From JAIRTY01 sp050257395 (lineage in GTDB: Bacteria; Actinomycetota; Actinomycetes; Streptosporangiales; Streptosporangiaceae), in contig JBLMWU010000338.1 in assembly GCA_050257395.1 (NCBI GenBank), forward strand, positions 1-34,654: 34,654 bases of DNA, written 5' to 3'. Below the pieces are notes generated by a model that saw only the letters and a program-made list of their open reading frames with translations, made no database searches and was not told where the DNA came from. The translations under genes were made by a program, and so were the position numbers. Below are positions 14,839 through 22,710 of this stretch, piece by piece. Position 1 is the first letter of the stretch. Each line of letters begins with the position of its first letter.

Positions 14839-15909
14839 CTACTGGGTCGCGGCTCGCACGCCCGGCCCGGCCGGGGCCGGCCGGTAGAGGGACACGCCGT
14901 CCTCCTGGGACACCCCGAGCCGGCCCTGGCTGACCAGCAGCTCCAGGTGGATGCGGGTCTCCACCACCGCGAGCATCTGGTTGATCGGGTCCAGCTCCTC
15001 CAGGTGGCGGTCCCGGCGGGTCCAGCGCAGCTGCAGCGCCGCCTCGTAGGCGGTGACGGCGCCGGCGGCGATGGCCGCCTCGGACACGTCCAGCCGGGTG
15101 ACGTGGTGGGCGAGCAGTTCGTCGACGCGCCGGTGGGCGCTGCCGGTGACCGGCCCGTGCGCGGGCAGCAGCCGCAGGTCGGGCAGCTGCCGCACCAGCC
15201 GCAGGGAGTCCAGGTAGTCGGCGAGCGGCTGGCTGGCCGTGACCGGCTCGAACCCGATCGAGGGGGTGATGTGCGGCAGCACGTGGTCGCCGGCGAACAG
15301 CAGCCCGGAGCCCAGGTCGGCGAACACGACGTGGCCCTGCGTGTGGCCGGGAGTGGGGACGACCCGCAGCGTGCGGGTGGCCAGCTCGATCTCCTGGCCG
15401 CTGTCCAGCCACTCGTCGGGGGCCTCCCACTGGTCGTCGTCCCGCGGCGGCCGCATGCCCAGCTCGCGCAGCCGCGCGAGCACCGGCCCGGCGCCGCTCG
15501 CGGCCAGCTGCGCCACCTGCGGGTGCAGCGGCCCGGTGCCCGGCGACAGGATCAGCTCGATGGAGTCCTTTTCCCCGGCGCCCAGGCTCACCCTGGTGCC
15601 GTGCGCGGCCCGCAGCTGCAGCGCCTGGGTGTAGTGGTCGCGGTGGACGTGGGTGACCAGCACCTGGCGCACGTCGGCGGGCCCGCGGCCGATCGAGGTC
15701 AGGGCGCTGTCGAGGGCCGCCCGCGACTCGGCCAGGCCCCAGCCGCTGTCGATGAGGACCAGCCGGTCGCCATCCTCGATCGCGTACACGTTGACGGCCC
15801 GCAGCCCGTCCATGGGGAGCGGCAGCGGGATCCGGTGCACCCCGGGCGCCACCGGGAAGGCACCCGGCTCGGTCCAGGTCCGGGTATCCGCCTCGGTCTC
15901 GGCAGCCAC
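14839..15909 (-). CDS. Metallo-beta-lactamase-fold hydrolase
   Basis: 356-aa MBL-fold protein with the zinc motif HVHRDH (87-92), a later PTPGHTQGH histidine, GLLFAGDHVLP supplying the bridging Asp, and LPAHGPV with the last His. The zinc ligand set therefore looks complete. It is longer than glyoxalase II, with a C-terminal helical domain (about 265-345), as in actinobacterial MBL hydrolases of unknown substrate. The GTG start has AAAGGA 7 nt upstream. It leads a minus-strand run with the methyltransferase remnant and folD, and diverges from the ABC exporter gene. A thioester or lactone hydrolase is plausible; the substrate cannot be told. Confidence 0.88.
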   Translation of the reverse strand: MAAETEADTRTWTEPGAFPVAPGVHRIPLPLPMDGLRAVNVYAIEDGDRLVLIDSGWGLAESRAALDSALTSIGRGPADVRQVLVTHVHRDHYTQALQLRAAHGTRVSLGAGEKDSIELILSPGTGPLHPQVAQLAASGAGPVLARLRELGMRPPRDDDQWEAPDEWLDSGQEIELATRTLRVVPTPGHTQGHVVFADLGSGLLFAGDHVLPHITPSIGFEPVTASQPLADYLDSLRLVRQLPDLRLLPAHGPVTGSAHRRVDELLAHHVTRLDVSEAAIAAGAVTAYEAALQLRWTRRDRHLEELDPINQMLAVVETRIHLELLVSQGRLGVSQEDGVSLYRPAPAGPGVRAATQ

Positions 15910-16049
15910 TGGGTCATCCTTTGCGTGAGGCGAACAATCTTGCCCCCATAGTGCCCTAAGGCCGGTGGCTCTCCGTCCAGGGGCCCGGCCCGCGGTTCGC
16001 CCTGAGCAAATCCGGGAAGACGCGCCGGGCGGCCGGTGTTGCCCCCGGC

Positions 16050-17966
16050 ATGTACGCGACCAACTGGCACGCCATGCGCTCCTTCAGCCGTGACCGGTCG
16101 GTCACCCATCAGCGGATCAAGCCCGGGAGCATCCGCCGGATCCTCGGCTACGCCCGGCCGTACCGGCTGGACCTCGCGCTCTTCCTGACCGTGACCGCGC
16201 TGGCGGCGGTGCTCGCGGTGGCGGTGCCGCTGCTGCTCAAGGTGATCGTCGACGAGGGCATCCTCAAGCGGCAGATGTCCGTGGTGATCGGCATCGCGGC
16301 GGTGGTGGCCGTGCTGGCGCTGGTGGGGGCGCTGCTGTCGATGGCGCAGCGCTGGTTCTCCGCCCGGGTCGGCGAAGGGCTGATCTACGACCTGCGCACC
16401 CAGGTGTTCAGCCACGTGCAGCGGCAGCCGATCGCGTTCTTCACCAGGGCCCAGACCGGGTCCCTGGTCAGCAGGCTGAACAGCGACGTGATCGGCGCCC
16501 AGCAGGCGCTCACCTCGACGCTGTCGTCGGTGGTGTCAAACGCGCTGACGCTGATCCTGGTGCTGGTCGCCATGGTCTCGCTGTCGTGGGTCGTCACCGT
16601 GGTCGCGCTGGTGCTGATCCCGCTGTTCATCATCCCGGCCCGGCTGGTGGGCCGGCGGCTGCAGCGGCTGTCCCGGGAGTCGATGCAGCTCGACGCCGAG
16701 ATGGGCTCCACCATGACCGAGCGGTTCAACGTGGCCGGGGCCATGCTGGTGAAGCTGTTCGGCCACCCGCAGGAGGAAGAGCAGCTGTTCGCCGGCCGCG
16801 CCGCCCGGGTCCGGGACATCGGCGTCACCACGGCCATGTTCGGCAACGTGCTGTTCGTGGCGCTGACCCTGCTGGCCTCGCTGGCCACGGCGGTCGTGTA
16901 CGGGCTCGGCGGCGGCCTGGTCATCCACGGGGCGTTCAACCTGGGCACGCTGGTCGCGCTGACCGCGCTGCTGGCCCGGCTGTACGGCCCGATCACCGGC
17001 CTGTCGAACGTGCAGGTCGACGTCATGACGGCGCTGGTCAGCTTCGACCGGGTCTTCGAGGTGCTGGACCTGCAGCCGCTGGTCGCCGACAAGCCGGGCG
17101 CGGTGGCCCTGCCGGTGAGCGTGACCGGCAACGGTCACCGGCCCGCGGTGGCGCCCGCCGTGGAGTTCGACGAGGTCACGTTCCGCTACCCGACCGCCAG
17201 CGAGGTGTCCCTGGCGTCGCTGGAGTCCATCGCGGTGCCGGCCACCGAGCGCACCACAGCCGGCCAGGACGTGCTGCACGGGATCAGCTTCACCGCGCCC
17301 GCCGGCCAGCTCACCGCGCTGGTCGGCCCGTCCGGCGCGGGCAAGACCACCATCACCCACCTGGTGTCGCGGCTGTACGACCCGGCCGGCGGCGCCGTCC
17401 GGCTCGGCGGCTACGACCTGCGGGAGGTGACGCTGGACTCGCTGCGCGAGGCGGTGGGCGTGGTCACCCAGGACGCGCACATGTTCCACGACACGATCCG
17501 GGCGAACCTCGCCTACGCGCGGCCCGCGGCGACCGAGGAGGAGCTGATCGCCGCCTGCCGGTCCGCGCAGATCTGGGACCTCATCGCCACCCTCCCGGAC
17601 GGCCTGGACACGGTGGTCGGCGACCGCGGCTACCGGCTGTCCGGCGGGGAGAAGCAGCGGCTGGCCATCGCCCGGCTGCTGCTCAAGGCCCCGTCCGTGG
17701 TGGTGCTGGACGAGGCCACCGCCCACCTGGACTCCGAGTCCGAGGTCGCGGTCCAGCACGCGCTCAAGGCGGCGCTCGCGGGCCGGACCTCGCTCGTGAT
17801 CGCGCACCGGCTGTCCACGATCCGGGAGGCGGACCAGATCCTGGTGATCGACGGCGGCCGGATCCGGGAGCAGGGGACCCACGACGAGCTGCTGGCCGCG
17901 GGCGGCCTGTACGCCGAGCTGTACCACACACAATTCGCGCGCCAGGAGACCGCGCCGTCGGTATAA
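16050..17966 (+). CDS. ABC exporter, fused membrane and ATPase domains (MsbA/BmrA type)
   Basis: 638-aa half-transporter expected to act as a homodimer in the plasma membrane. Six transmembrane helices lie in about 35-325. The ATPase domain has FRYP (A-loop), Walker A GPSGAGKTT (426-434), Q-loop VVTQDAHMF, LSGGEKQ (530-536), VVVLDEATAHLD with the catalytic Glu, and the switch His in IAHRLST. An extra stretch of about 25 residues lies between the A-loop and VLHGISF. It is divergent from the MBL gene with about 140 bp between them. The substrate is unknown (lipid, drug or peptide). An ATG eight codons further in is an alternative start. Confidence 0.93.
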   Translation: MYATNWHAMRSFSRDRSVTHQRIKPGSIRRILGYARPYRLDLALFLTVTALAAVLAVAVPLLLKVIVDEGILKRQMSVVIGIAAVVAVLALVGALLSMAQRWFSARVGEGLIYDLRTQVFSHVQRQPIAFFTRAQTGSLVSRLNSDVIGAQQALTSTLSSVVSNALTLILVLVAMVSLSWVVTVVALVLIPLFIIPARLVGRRLQRLSRESMQLDAEMGSTMTERFNVAGAMLVKLFGHPQEEEQLFAGRAARVRDIGVTTAMFGNVLFVALTLLASLATAVVYGLGGGLVIHGAFNLGTLVALTALLARLYGPITGLSNVQVDVMTALVSFDRVFEVLDLQPLVADKPGAVALPVSVTGNGHRPAVAPAVEFDEVTFRYPTASEVSLASLESIAVPATERTTAGQDVLHGISFTAPAGQLTALVGPSGAGKTTITHLVSRLYDPAGGAVRLGGYDLREVTLDSLREAVGVVTQDAHMFHDTIRANLAYARPAATEEELIAACRSAQIWDLIATLPDGLDTVVGDRGYRLSGGEKQRLAIARLLLKAPSVVVLDEATAHLDSESEVAVQHALKAALAGRTSLVIAHRLSTIREADQILVIDGGRIREQGTHDELLAAGGLYAELYHTQFARQETAPSV

Positions 17967-18119
17967 ACCCGGTCCGCGTTTTTTCCGCCGCTTTGCGGGC
18001 GAGCATTATTTCTGTTGCTGATTGGCGGGGCGGCGGGCAGTAAAAAATGCGCTGCGTGTAATCCGTGCGGCAGCGCCGGGCGTCTTGACGAAGTCCGCGC
18101 CCGCACGGAAGGAAGGCTC

Positions 18120-18326
18120 ATGGCCGACCAGTCTGGCCGCTGTGGCCAGCAGGAAAACCAGGAACATCCGCCCGCCGAGGGACACGAGATGCCGCCTGTC
18201 CCGCGTCTGCTGCAGGCCCCGCCCCCGCCGGCGGCACCGCCCTGCAAGCGCAGCGGTATCGCGGTGATTATCGGCCTGCTCTTCGTTCTCCTCATTGTGC
18301 TTTTAATCGTGCTCATGCGCGGCTGA
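18120..18326 (+). CDS. Small C-terminally anchored membrane protein
   Basis: 68-aa protein: a hydrophilic Gln/Glu/Pro-rich N-terminus with two cysteines, a proline tract (about 32-41), a CKRS basic cap, then one strong hydrophobic helix IAVIIGLLFVLLIVLLIVLM ending in RG. It would be tail-anchored with the N-terminus in the cytoplasm. GGAAGGA is well placed before the ATG. Codon use in the anchor is less GC-rich than in neighbouring genes. The 150 bp upstream contain A+T-rich patches (TTTTTT near 17980, ATTATTT near 18005) but no clear promoter. No family recognised. Confidence 0.68.
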   Translation: MADQSGRCGQQENQEHPPAEGHEMPPVPRLLQAPPPPAAPPCKRSGIAVIIGLLFVLLIVLLIVLMRG

Positions 18327-18371
18327 ATTCCGCGCTGGCGGGGAGCAGGGCCGCCGCTGGCGAAGCCCGGG

Positions 18372-19130
18372 TCAGATCGAGCGGATGGCGCCGCCGTCCA
18401 CCCGGATCATCGCCCCGGTGACGTAGGAGGCGGCGGGGGAGAGGATGAACGCGGCGACCCGGCCGAACTCGGCGGGCTCGCCGTAGCGGCGCAGCGGGAT
18501 CTGCCGCGAGTTCTCCACCTTGACCCGCTCCGGATCGCCGCTGCGGGCGTCCAGCCACCGCACCCGGTCGGTGTCCATCTTGCCGGGCAGCAGCCCGTTC
18601 ACCCGGATGCCGGCCGGCCCCAGCTCGTCAGCGAGCGACTTGGCGACCCCGGCCAGGCCGGGGCGCAGGCCGTTGGAGATGGCCAGGGAGGGGATCGGCG
18701 AGCGCACCGAGGAGGACAGCAGGAAGGCGATCGACCCGCCCTCGCCCACCGTCTCCCCGAGCACCCGGGCGAGCCGGACCGCGCCCAGGAAGACGCTCTC
18801 GAACGCGGCCCGCCACTGCTCGTCGGTGCTCTCGGCGACCGTGCCGCCGGGCGGCCCGCCGACGCTGATCAGCCCGCCGTCCAGCCTGCCGAACCGCTCC
18901 TGCGCCAGGCCGGCCAGCCGCTGCGCGGTGCCGGGATCGGCGTTGTCCGCGGCCAGCCCGGCGGCCGCCTCGGTGCCCAGCGCGGTGGTGGCCCGGGTCA
19001 CCCCGTCCCCGTCCCGCGCGCTCAGCACCACCCGCGCGCCTTCGGCCACCAGCACCTGCGCGGTGGCGAAGCCCAGCCCCCGGCTGCCGCCGGTTACCAC
19101 GAACACGCGGTCGCGCAATCCGAGATCCAT
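18372..19130 (-). CDS. Atypical short-chain dehydrogenase/reductase
   Basis: 252-aa SDR-fold protein. The cofactor motif TGGSRGLG (13-20) and the serine run LLSSS (138-142) are present. The Tyr-xxx-Lys pair is missing: the segment reads AISNGLRPGLAG, with Ser152 and Arg156 at those positions. The C-terminal ASYVTGAMIRVDGGAIRSI is standard. This matches the SDR subgroup annotated as beta-ketoacyl-reductase-like without the full catalytic tetrad, so ordinary oxidoreductase chemistry is uncertain. GGAGGAAA lies 7 nt before the ATG. It follows the sulfotransferase by 59 bp on the same strand. Confidence 0.88.
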   Translation of the reverse strand: MDLGLRDRVFVVTGGSRGLGFATAQVLVAEGARVVLSARDGDGVTRATTALGTEAAAGLAADNADPGTAQRLAGLAQERFGRLDGGLISVGGPPGGTVAESTDEQWRAAFESVFLGAVRLARVLGETVGEGGSIAFLLSSSVRSPIPSLAISNGLRPGLAGVAKSLADELGPAGIRVNGLLPGKMDTDRVRWLDARSGDPERVKVENSRQIPLRRYGEPAEFGRVAAFILSPAASYVTGAMIRVDGGAIRSI

Positions 19131-19189
19131 GCCGTTTCCTCCGCCAGCGAGACAGTGTGCGGCCGTCTGGGCCGGCACAGAAGGCCGGC

Positions 19190-20167
19190 TCAGGTACCGT
19201 AGCCGACCCGCCGGAGCTCCTCCCCGGCCACCCGCTCCACCTCGGCTGCCTGGGCGGGTGTCAGCACCCGCCGCCACCGGCCCGGCTCCATCGCGCTGCC
19301 CTGCACCCGCACGTCCAGCGGGGCGATCTCGGCGCCGGTGAACGCGGCCACCGCGCTGGCCGCGGCGCCGGGCTGACGGATCATCTCCTCGTAGCGCAGC
19401 GTGATGAGCTGCTCGGGGGCGAGCTTGCCGCGCAGCCGCGCCATCATCCGCACCGTGCCCCGCCAGCGCATCGCGCACTTGCCCGGCAGGGACAGCACCG
19501 GCCAGCCGGCCCGGTCGGCCTCGCTCTCCACGCCCAGCAGCGGGTGGGTCTGCTCCGCGTCCAGGTTCACGAACCCGGGCCGGAACCAGGCCAGCACCTG
19601 GTGGTCGGTGAGCATCCCGGCCACCACGTCCCGGCCGTCCCGGATGATCTGCACCAGCTTCGCGTCCGGGAAGGCGTCCACCAGCGTTTCGGCGCAGTAC
19701 AGCAGGTCCGGGCTGGCATCGCCGTAGCGGTTGATGCCCCGCTCGGACACGCACGGGCCGGTGCCCTGGCTGCCGCCCGCCTCCCGGCAGGCCGCCGAGC
19801 AGCCGAGACAGCAGTGCGGGTTGACCTGCCAGCCCTGCGCAAACGTGTTGCGCAGCACGGTCGCGGCCGCGTCCTGGCGCCCGCGCACGATGGACGGGCT
19901 GCGGGCGAACCCGTGCACCACCGGCAGCACCCACCGCTGGCCGAGGGTCAGGTGGAAGCCGGGTGACCGCTTCAGCGCCGAGGCCAGCAGCTCCGTCCCG
20001 GACCAGGGGGCGCTGAGCACGAAGACCGGCTGGCGGACCTTGCGGCCGTTGACCACCAGGATGTGCGCGCGCGGGCCGGGCGCGGCCGGCTGGTGCGACA
20101 TCGCGCCGCTGCCCGGCACCGGGCCGGGATCACCGGGGGCGGCCGCCGGGCGGTAAGTCGTGGTCAC
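19190..20167 (-). CDS. Sulfotransferase family protein with cysteine-rich insert
   Basis: 325-aa protein of the PAPS-dependent sulfotransferase fold. The 5'-phosphosulfate loop is LSAPWSGTE (51-59) and the 3'-phosphate motif is IIRDGRDVV (174-182). It would transfer sulfate from PAPS to a hydroxyl or amine; the acceptor is unknown. A segment at 119-139 holds five cysteines (119, 120, 123, 127, 139) and could bind metal or form disulfides. The first 30 residues are Pro/Gly-rich. The GTG start overlaps the stop of the upstream GH15 gene (GTGA), indicating translational coupling. Confidence 0.83.
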   Translation of the reverse strand: MTTTYRPAAAPGDPGPVPGSGAMSHQPAAPGPRAHILVVNGRKVRQPVFVLSAPWSGTELLASALKRSPGFHLTLGQRWVLPVVHGFARSPSIVRGRQDAAATVLRNTFAQGWQVNPHCCLGCSAACREAGGSQGTGPCVSERGINRYGDASPDLLYCAETLVDAFPDAKLVQIIRDGRDVVAGMLTDHQVLAWFRPGFVNLDAEQTHPLLGVESEADRAGWPVLSLPGKCAMRWRGTVRMMARLRGKLAPEQLITLRYEEMIRQPGAAASAVAAFTGAEIAPLDVRVQGSAMEPGRWRRVLTPAQAAEVERVAGEELRRVGYGT

Positions 20168-22032
20168 CGGCGTCCTTGCCCCGCAGCCCCGCCCCGGCCG
20201 CCGGTGTGCCTGCGCCCGCCCGGGCGCCGGCAGTGGTGCGGGGCGTGCACGCCCAGGTTGAGCGCGGCCTGGATGAGGGGCACGTGGCTGAACGCCTGCG
20301 GGGTGTTGCCGACCTGCCTGCCATACCGGGGGTCATACTCCTCGCTGAGCAGGCCCACGTCGTTGCGCAACGCGAGCAGCCGCTCGAACAGCTCCACCGC
20401 CTCATCCTCGCGGCCGATCATGTGCAGCGCGTTCACCAGCCAGAAGCTGCAGGCCAGGAACGCGCCCTCGCTCCCGGGCAGGCCGTCCAGCCCGGACGAG
20501 CCCGCCGCGTCCGCCGGCAGCTCGTAGCGGCGCAGCAGCCCGTCCGACATCAGGTCCCGCTGGATCGCCTCGACGGTGGAGACCACCCGTGGGTCGTCGG
20601 GCGGCAGGAAGCCGACCTCGATCATGAGCAGCACCGCGGCGTCCAGCTCAGCCGAGCCATAGTACTGGGTGAAGGCCCCCCGCGCCTGGTCATACCCCTT
20701 GTCGCAGACCTGCTCGTGGATGCGCTCGCGCAGCTGCCGCCAGTGCTCCACCGGCCCGGGCGCGCCCGCCTCGGCGGCGTGCACCGCCCGGTCGAACGCC
20801 ACCCACGCCATCACCTTGGAGTGGACGAAGTGGCGGCGCGGGCCGCGCACCTCCCAGATGCCCTCGTCGGGCTCGTCCCAGTTCTCCTCCAGGAACCTCA
20901 GCAGCATCCGCTGCAGCGACCAGGCATGCCGGTCCGCGCTCACGCCGGACAGCCGCCCCAGCGTGAGCGCGTCGATGACCTCGCCGTACACGTCGAGCTG
21001 GCGCTGGTTGACGGCTGCGTTGCCGATCCGCACCGGCACCGAGCCCGCGTAGCCGGGCAGCCAGTCGGCCTCCCACTCGGCCAGCCGCCGCTCCCCGGCG
21101 ACCCCGTACATGATCTGGACGTCCCGCGGGTCGCCGGCCACCGCCCGGGCCAGCCACCCCCGCCACGCGGACGCCTCCTCGGTGTAGCCGGTGCGCAGCA
21201 GCGCCTCCAGCGTGATCGTGGCGTCGCGCAGCCAGCAGTAGCGGTAGTCCCAGTTCCGCACCCCGCCGAGGTCCTCCGGCAGCGACGTGGTCGCCGCCGC
21301 CACGATCCCGCCGGTCGGCTGGTAGGTGAGCGCCTTGAGGGTGATCAGGGACCGGACCACCGCGTCCCGGTACCTGCCGCGGTAGGTGCACCGGGCCGCC
21401 CAGTCCTGCCAGAACCGGGTGGTCTCCTCCAGCGCGGTCAGCGGGTCGCAGGGCGGCGGCTCGCCCTCGTGGGAGGGCATCCAGCTCAGCACGAACGGCA
21501 CCCGCTCCCCGGCGGCCACCGTGAAGGTGGCGTGGTGGGCGAGGTTGCGGCCGGTCAGCGGGACCGGCGTCGCCAGCCACAGCGCGTCCGGCCCGGCCAC
21601 CGCGACGATCCGGCCGCCCACCCGCCGCACCCAGGGCACGATCTGGCCGTAGCCGAACCTGATGCGCAGCAGGCACTCCATGTCCACCGCGCCGTCGATG
21701 CCCTGCACGATCCGGACCAGCACCGGCGGGTGCCCGTCCCGGGGCGGCATGAAGTCGATCACCTGGACGGTGCCGTCCGCGGTCCGCCAGGTGGACTCCA
21801 GGACCAGGGTGTCGTCCCGGTAGCGCCGGGAGACCTCACAGTCGCCCCCGGCCCGGGCCGCGGCGGGGGCGATCTGCCACAGCCCGTGCCGCTCGTCACC
21901 CAGCAGGCTGGCAAAGCAGGCGGGGGAGTCGAACCGGGGCAGGCAGAGCCAGTCGGCCGAGCCGTCCTTGCTGATCAGGGCAGCCGACTGCATGTCCCCG
22001 GTGATCGCGTAGTCCTCGATGAGCCCCGCCAC
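20164..22032 (-). CDS. Glycoside hydrolase family 15, trehalase/glucoamylase-like
   Basis: 622-aa protein with an N-terminal beta-sandwich (GLIEDYAITGDMQSAALISKDGSADWLCLPRFDSPACF) and an (alpha/alpha)6 catalytic barrel. Barrel landmarks are AAATTSLPEDLGG, VRNWDYRYCWLRDATITLEALL, EGIWEVRGPRRHFVHSKVMAW and EEYDPRYGRQVGNTPQAFSHV. The glutamates in the last two blocks are the likely acid and base. The pattern fits the actinobacterial GH15 trehalases, although glucoamylase activity cannot be excluded. GTG at 22032 is chosen because GGGAGG lies 4 nt upstream and the conserved domain starts there; a longer frame to 22188 looks untranslated. The last 25 residues are Arg/Gly-rich. No signal peptide, so cytosolic. 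Confidence 0.88.
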   Translation of the reverse strand: MAGLIEDYAITGDMQSAALISKDGSADWLCLPRFDSPACFASLLGDERHGLWQIAPAAARAGGDCEVSRRYRDDTLVLESTWRTADGTVQVIDFMPPRDGHPPVLVRIVQGIDGAVDMECLLRIRFGYGQIVPWVRRVGGRIVAVAGPDALWLATPVPLTGRNLAHHATFTVAAGERVPFVLSWMPSHEGEPPPCDPLTALEETTRFWQDWAARCTYRGRYRDAVVRSLITLKALTYQPTGGIVAAATTSLPEDLGGVRNWDYRYCWLRDATITLEALLRTGYTEEASAWRGWLARAVAGDPRDVQIMYGVAGERRLAEWEADWLPGYAGSVPVRIGNAAVNQRQLDVYGEVIDALTLGRLSGVSADRHAWSLQRMLLRFLEENWDEPDEGIWEVRGPRRHFVHSKVMAWVAFDRAVHAAEAGAPGPVEHWRQLRERIHEQVCDKGYDQARGAFTQYYGSAELDAAVLLMIEVGFLPPDDPRVVSTVEAIQRDLMSDGLLRRYELPADAAGSSGLDGLPGSEGAFLACSFWLVNALHMIGREDEAVELFERLLALRNDVGLLSEEYDPRYGRQVGNTPQAFSHVPLIQAALNLGVHAPHHCRRPGGRRHTGGRGGAAGQGRR

Positions 22033-22176
22033 GGCGCCTCCCGGTCCCGGCTGGCGTCGAGGGCCCCGGGCATCGCCCGGGCCTGGTGCCTCGCGCATTG
22101 GTCCGCATGCATTCGTCCGGTCAACCGTACCTGGACGGGTCTTCCCCCGCTGTCCGATACCAGTCGGCAGCGACCG

Positions 22177-22182
22177 TAAGCT
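22177..22182 (+). promoter_or_regulatory. Candidate -10 element, leaderless lipoprotein gene
   Basis: TAAGCT lies 7 nt before the GTG at 22190, and no ribosome site is visible. It is in the 157-bp divergent gap with the GH15 gene. Confidence 0.4.
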
Positions 22183-22189
22183 GGCCATC

Positions 22190-22639
22190 GTGCCAGGTCC
22201 CCGTCCCCCGGTCAGCCCCGCCGCCAGGCCCGCTGCCCGTCACCCGCGTTCCCCGTGGTCACGCCTGCGCCAGCGGCCTCACCGGCACCCGCGCGGGCTG
22301 CTGCGCCCCGGCGCCGCGGCGGCGCTGGCCGCGGCGGTGGCCGTGAGCGCGGCCGGGTGCGCCAGGTTCGACGCCACGTTCGGGCAGCAGGAGGCCGTGG
22401 TCCAGTTCAAGCCGGGCACCAGCAAGGCCACCCGGCTGCAGGTGCGGGCCGCGTGCTCGCACATCGCGCAGGTCAGGCCGGAAGCGCTGCCCACGGACCA
22501 CCTCGCCTCCGACCAGCTCTACGACGTGCGCTACCAGGTCGGCGGCGCCAGCGACGCGCAGCTCGCGCGGCTCCAGCAGTGCCTGGAGAAGCACCCGTCG
22601 GTCGTGGGCATCAACTTCTCCACCCCCGGCGGCAACTGA
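22190..22639 (+). CDS. Small lipoprotein of unknown function
   Basis: 149 aa. A basic N-terminus (Arg/Pro/His-rich, about 1-38) precedes a hydrophobic stretch and lipobox SAAGC, so it should be exported and lipid-anchored. The mature part is about 90 aa: AVVQFKPGTSKATRLQVRAAC, a conserved-looking PTDHLASDQLYDVRY segment, and a second Cys in LQQCLEK before VVGINFS. The two cysteines could pair, and alternating strands and helices suggest a small alpha/beta domain. Family not recognised. GTG at 22190 fits a leaderless start. A second lipoprotein gene follows after about 70 bp. Confidence 0.72.
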   Translation: MPGPRPPVSPAARPAARHPRSPWSRLRQRPHRHPRGLLRPGAAAALAAAVAVSAAGCARFDATFGQQEAVVQFKPGTSKATRLQVRAACSHIAQVRPEALPTDHLASDQLYDVRYQVGGASDAQLARLQQCLEKHPSVVGINFSTPGGN

Positions 22640-22696
22640 GGCCCGCGCGGGCTGCCGGAACGGGCGAATGCCCCGCGCAGCCAGCCGGGCTGTCCC

Positions 22697-22702
22697 TATG
22701 CT
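22697..22702 (+). promoter_or_regulatory. Candidate -10 element, leaderless serine hydrolase gene
   Basis: TATGCT lies 8 nt before the GTG at 22711 (11 nt before the ATG at 22714). No ribosome site is seen. It suggests independent transcription from the preceding lipoprotein gene. Confidence 0.38.
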
Positions 22703-22710
22703 CTGGTCCC

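Noticed and set aside
18372..19934. One fused 520-codon frame across SDR and sulfotransferase
   Set aside because: The upstream part is an out-of-frame shadow of the sulfotransferase; the SDR begins at ATG 19130 with its own ribosome site.
20176..22179. A 667-codon open frame antisense to the GH15 gene
   Set aside because: Low-complexity translation; the GH15 frame has conserved blocks throughout.
22033..22188. N-terminal extension of the GH15 gene
   Set aside because: The extra 52 residues are low complexity and overlap the divergent promoter; GTG at 22032 has a clear ribosome site.
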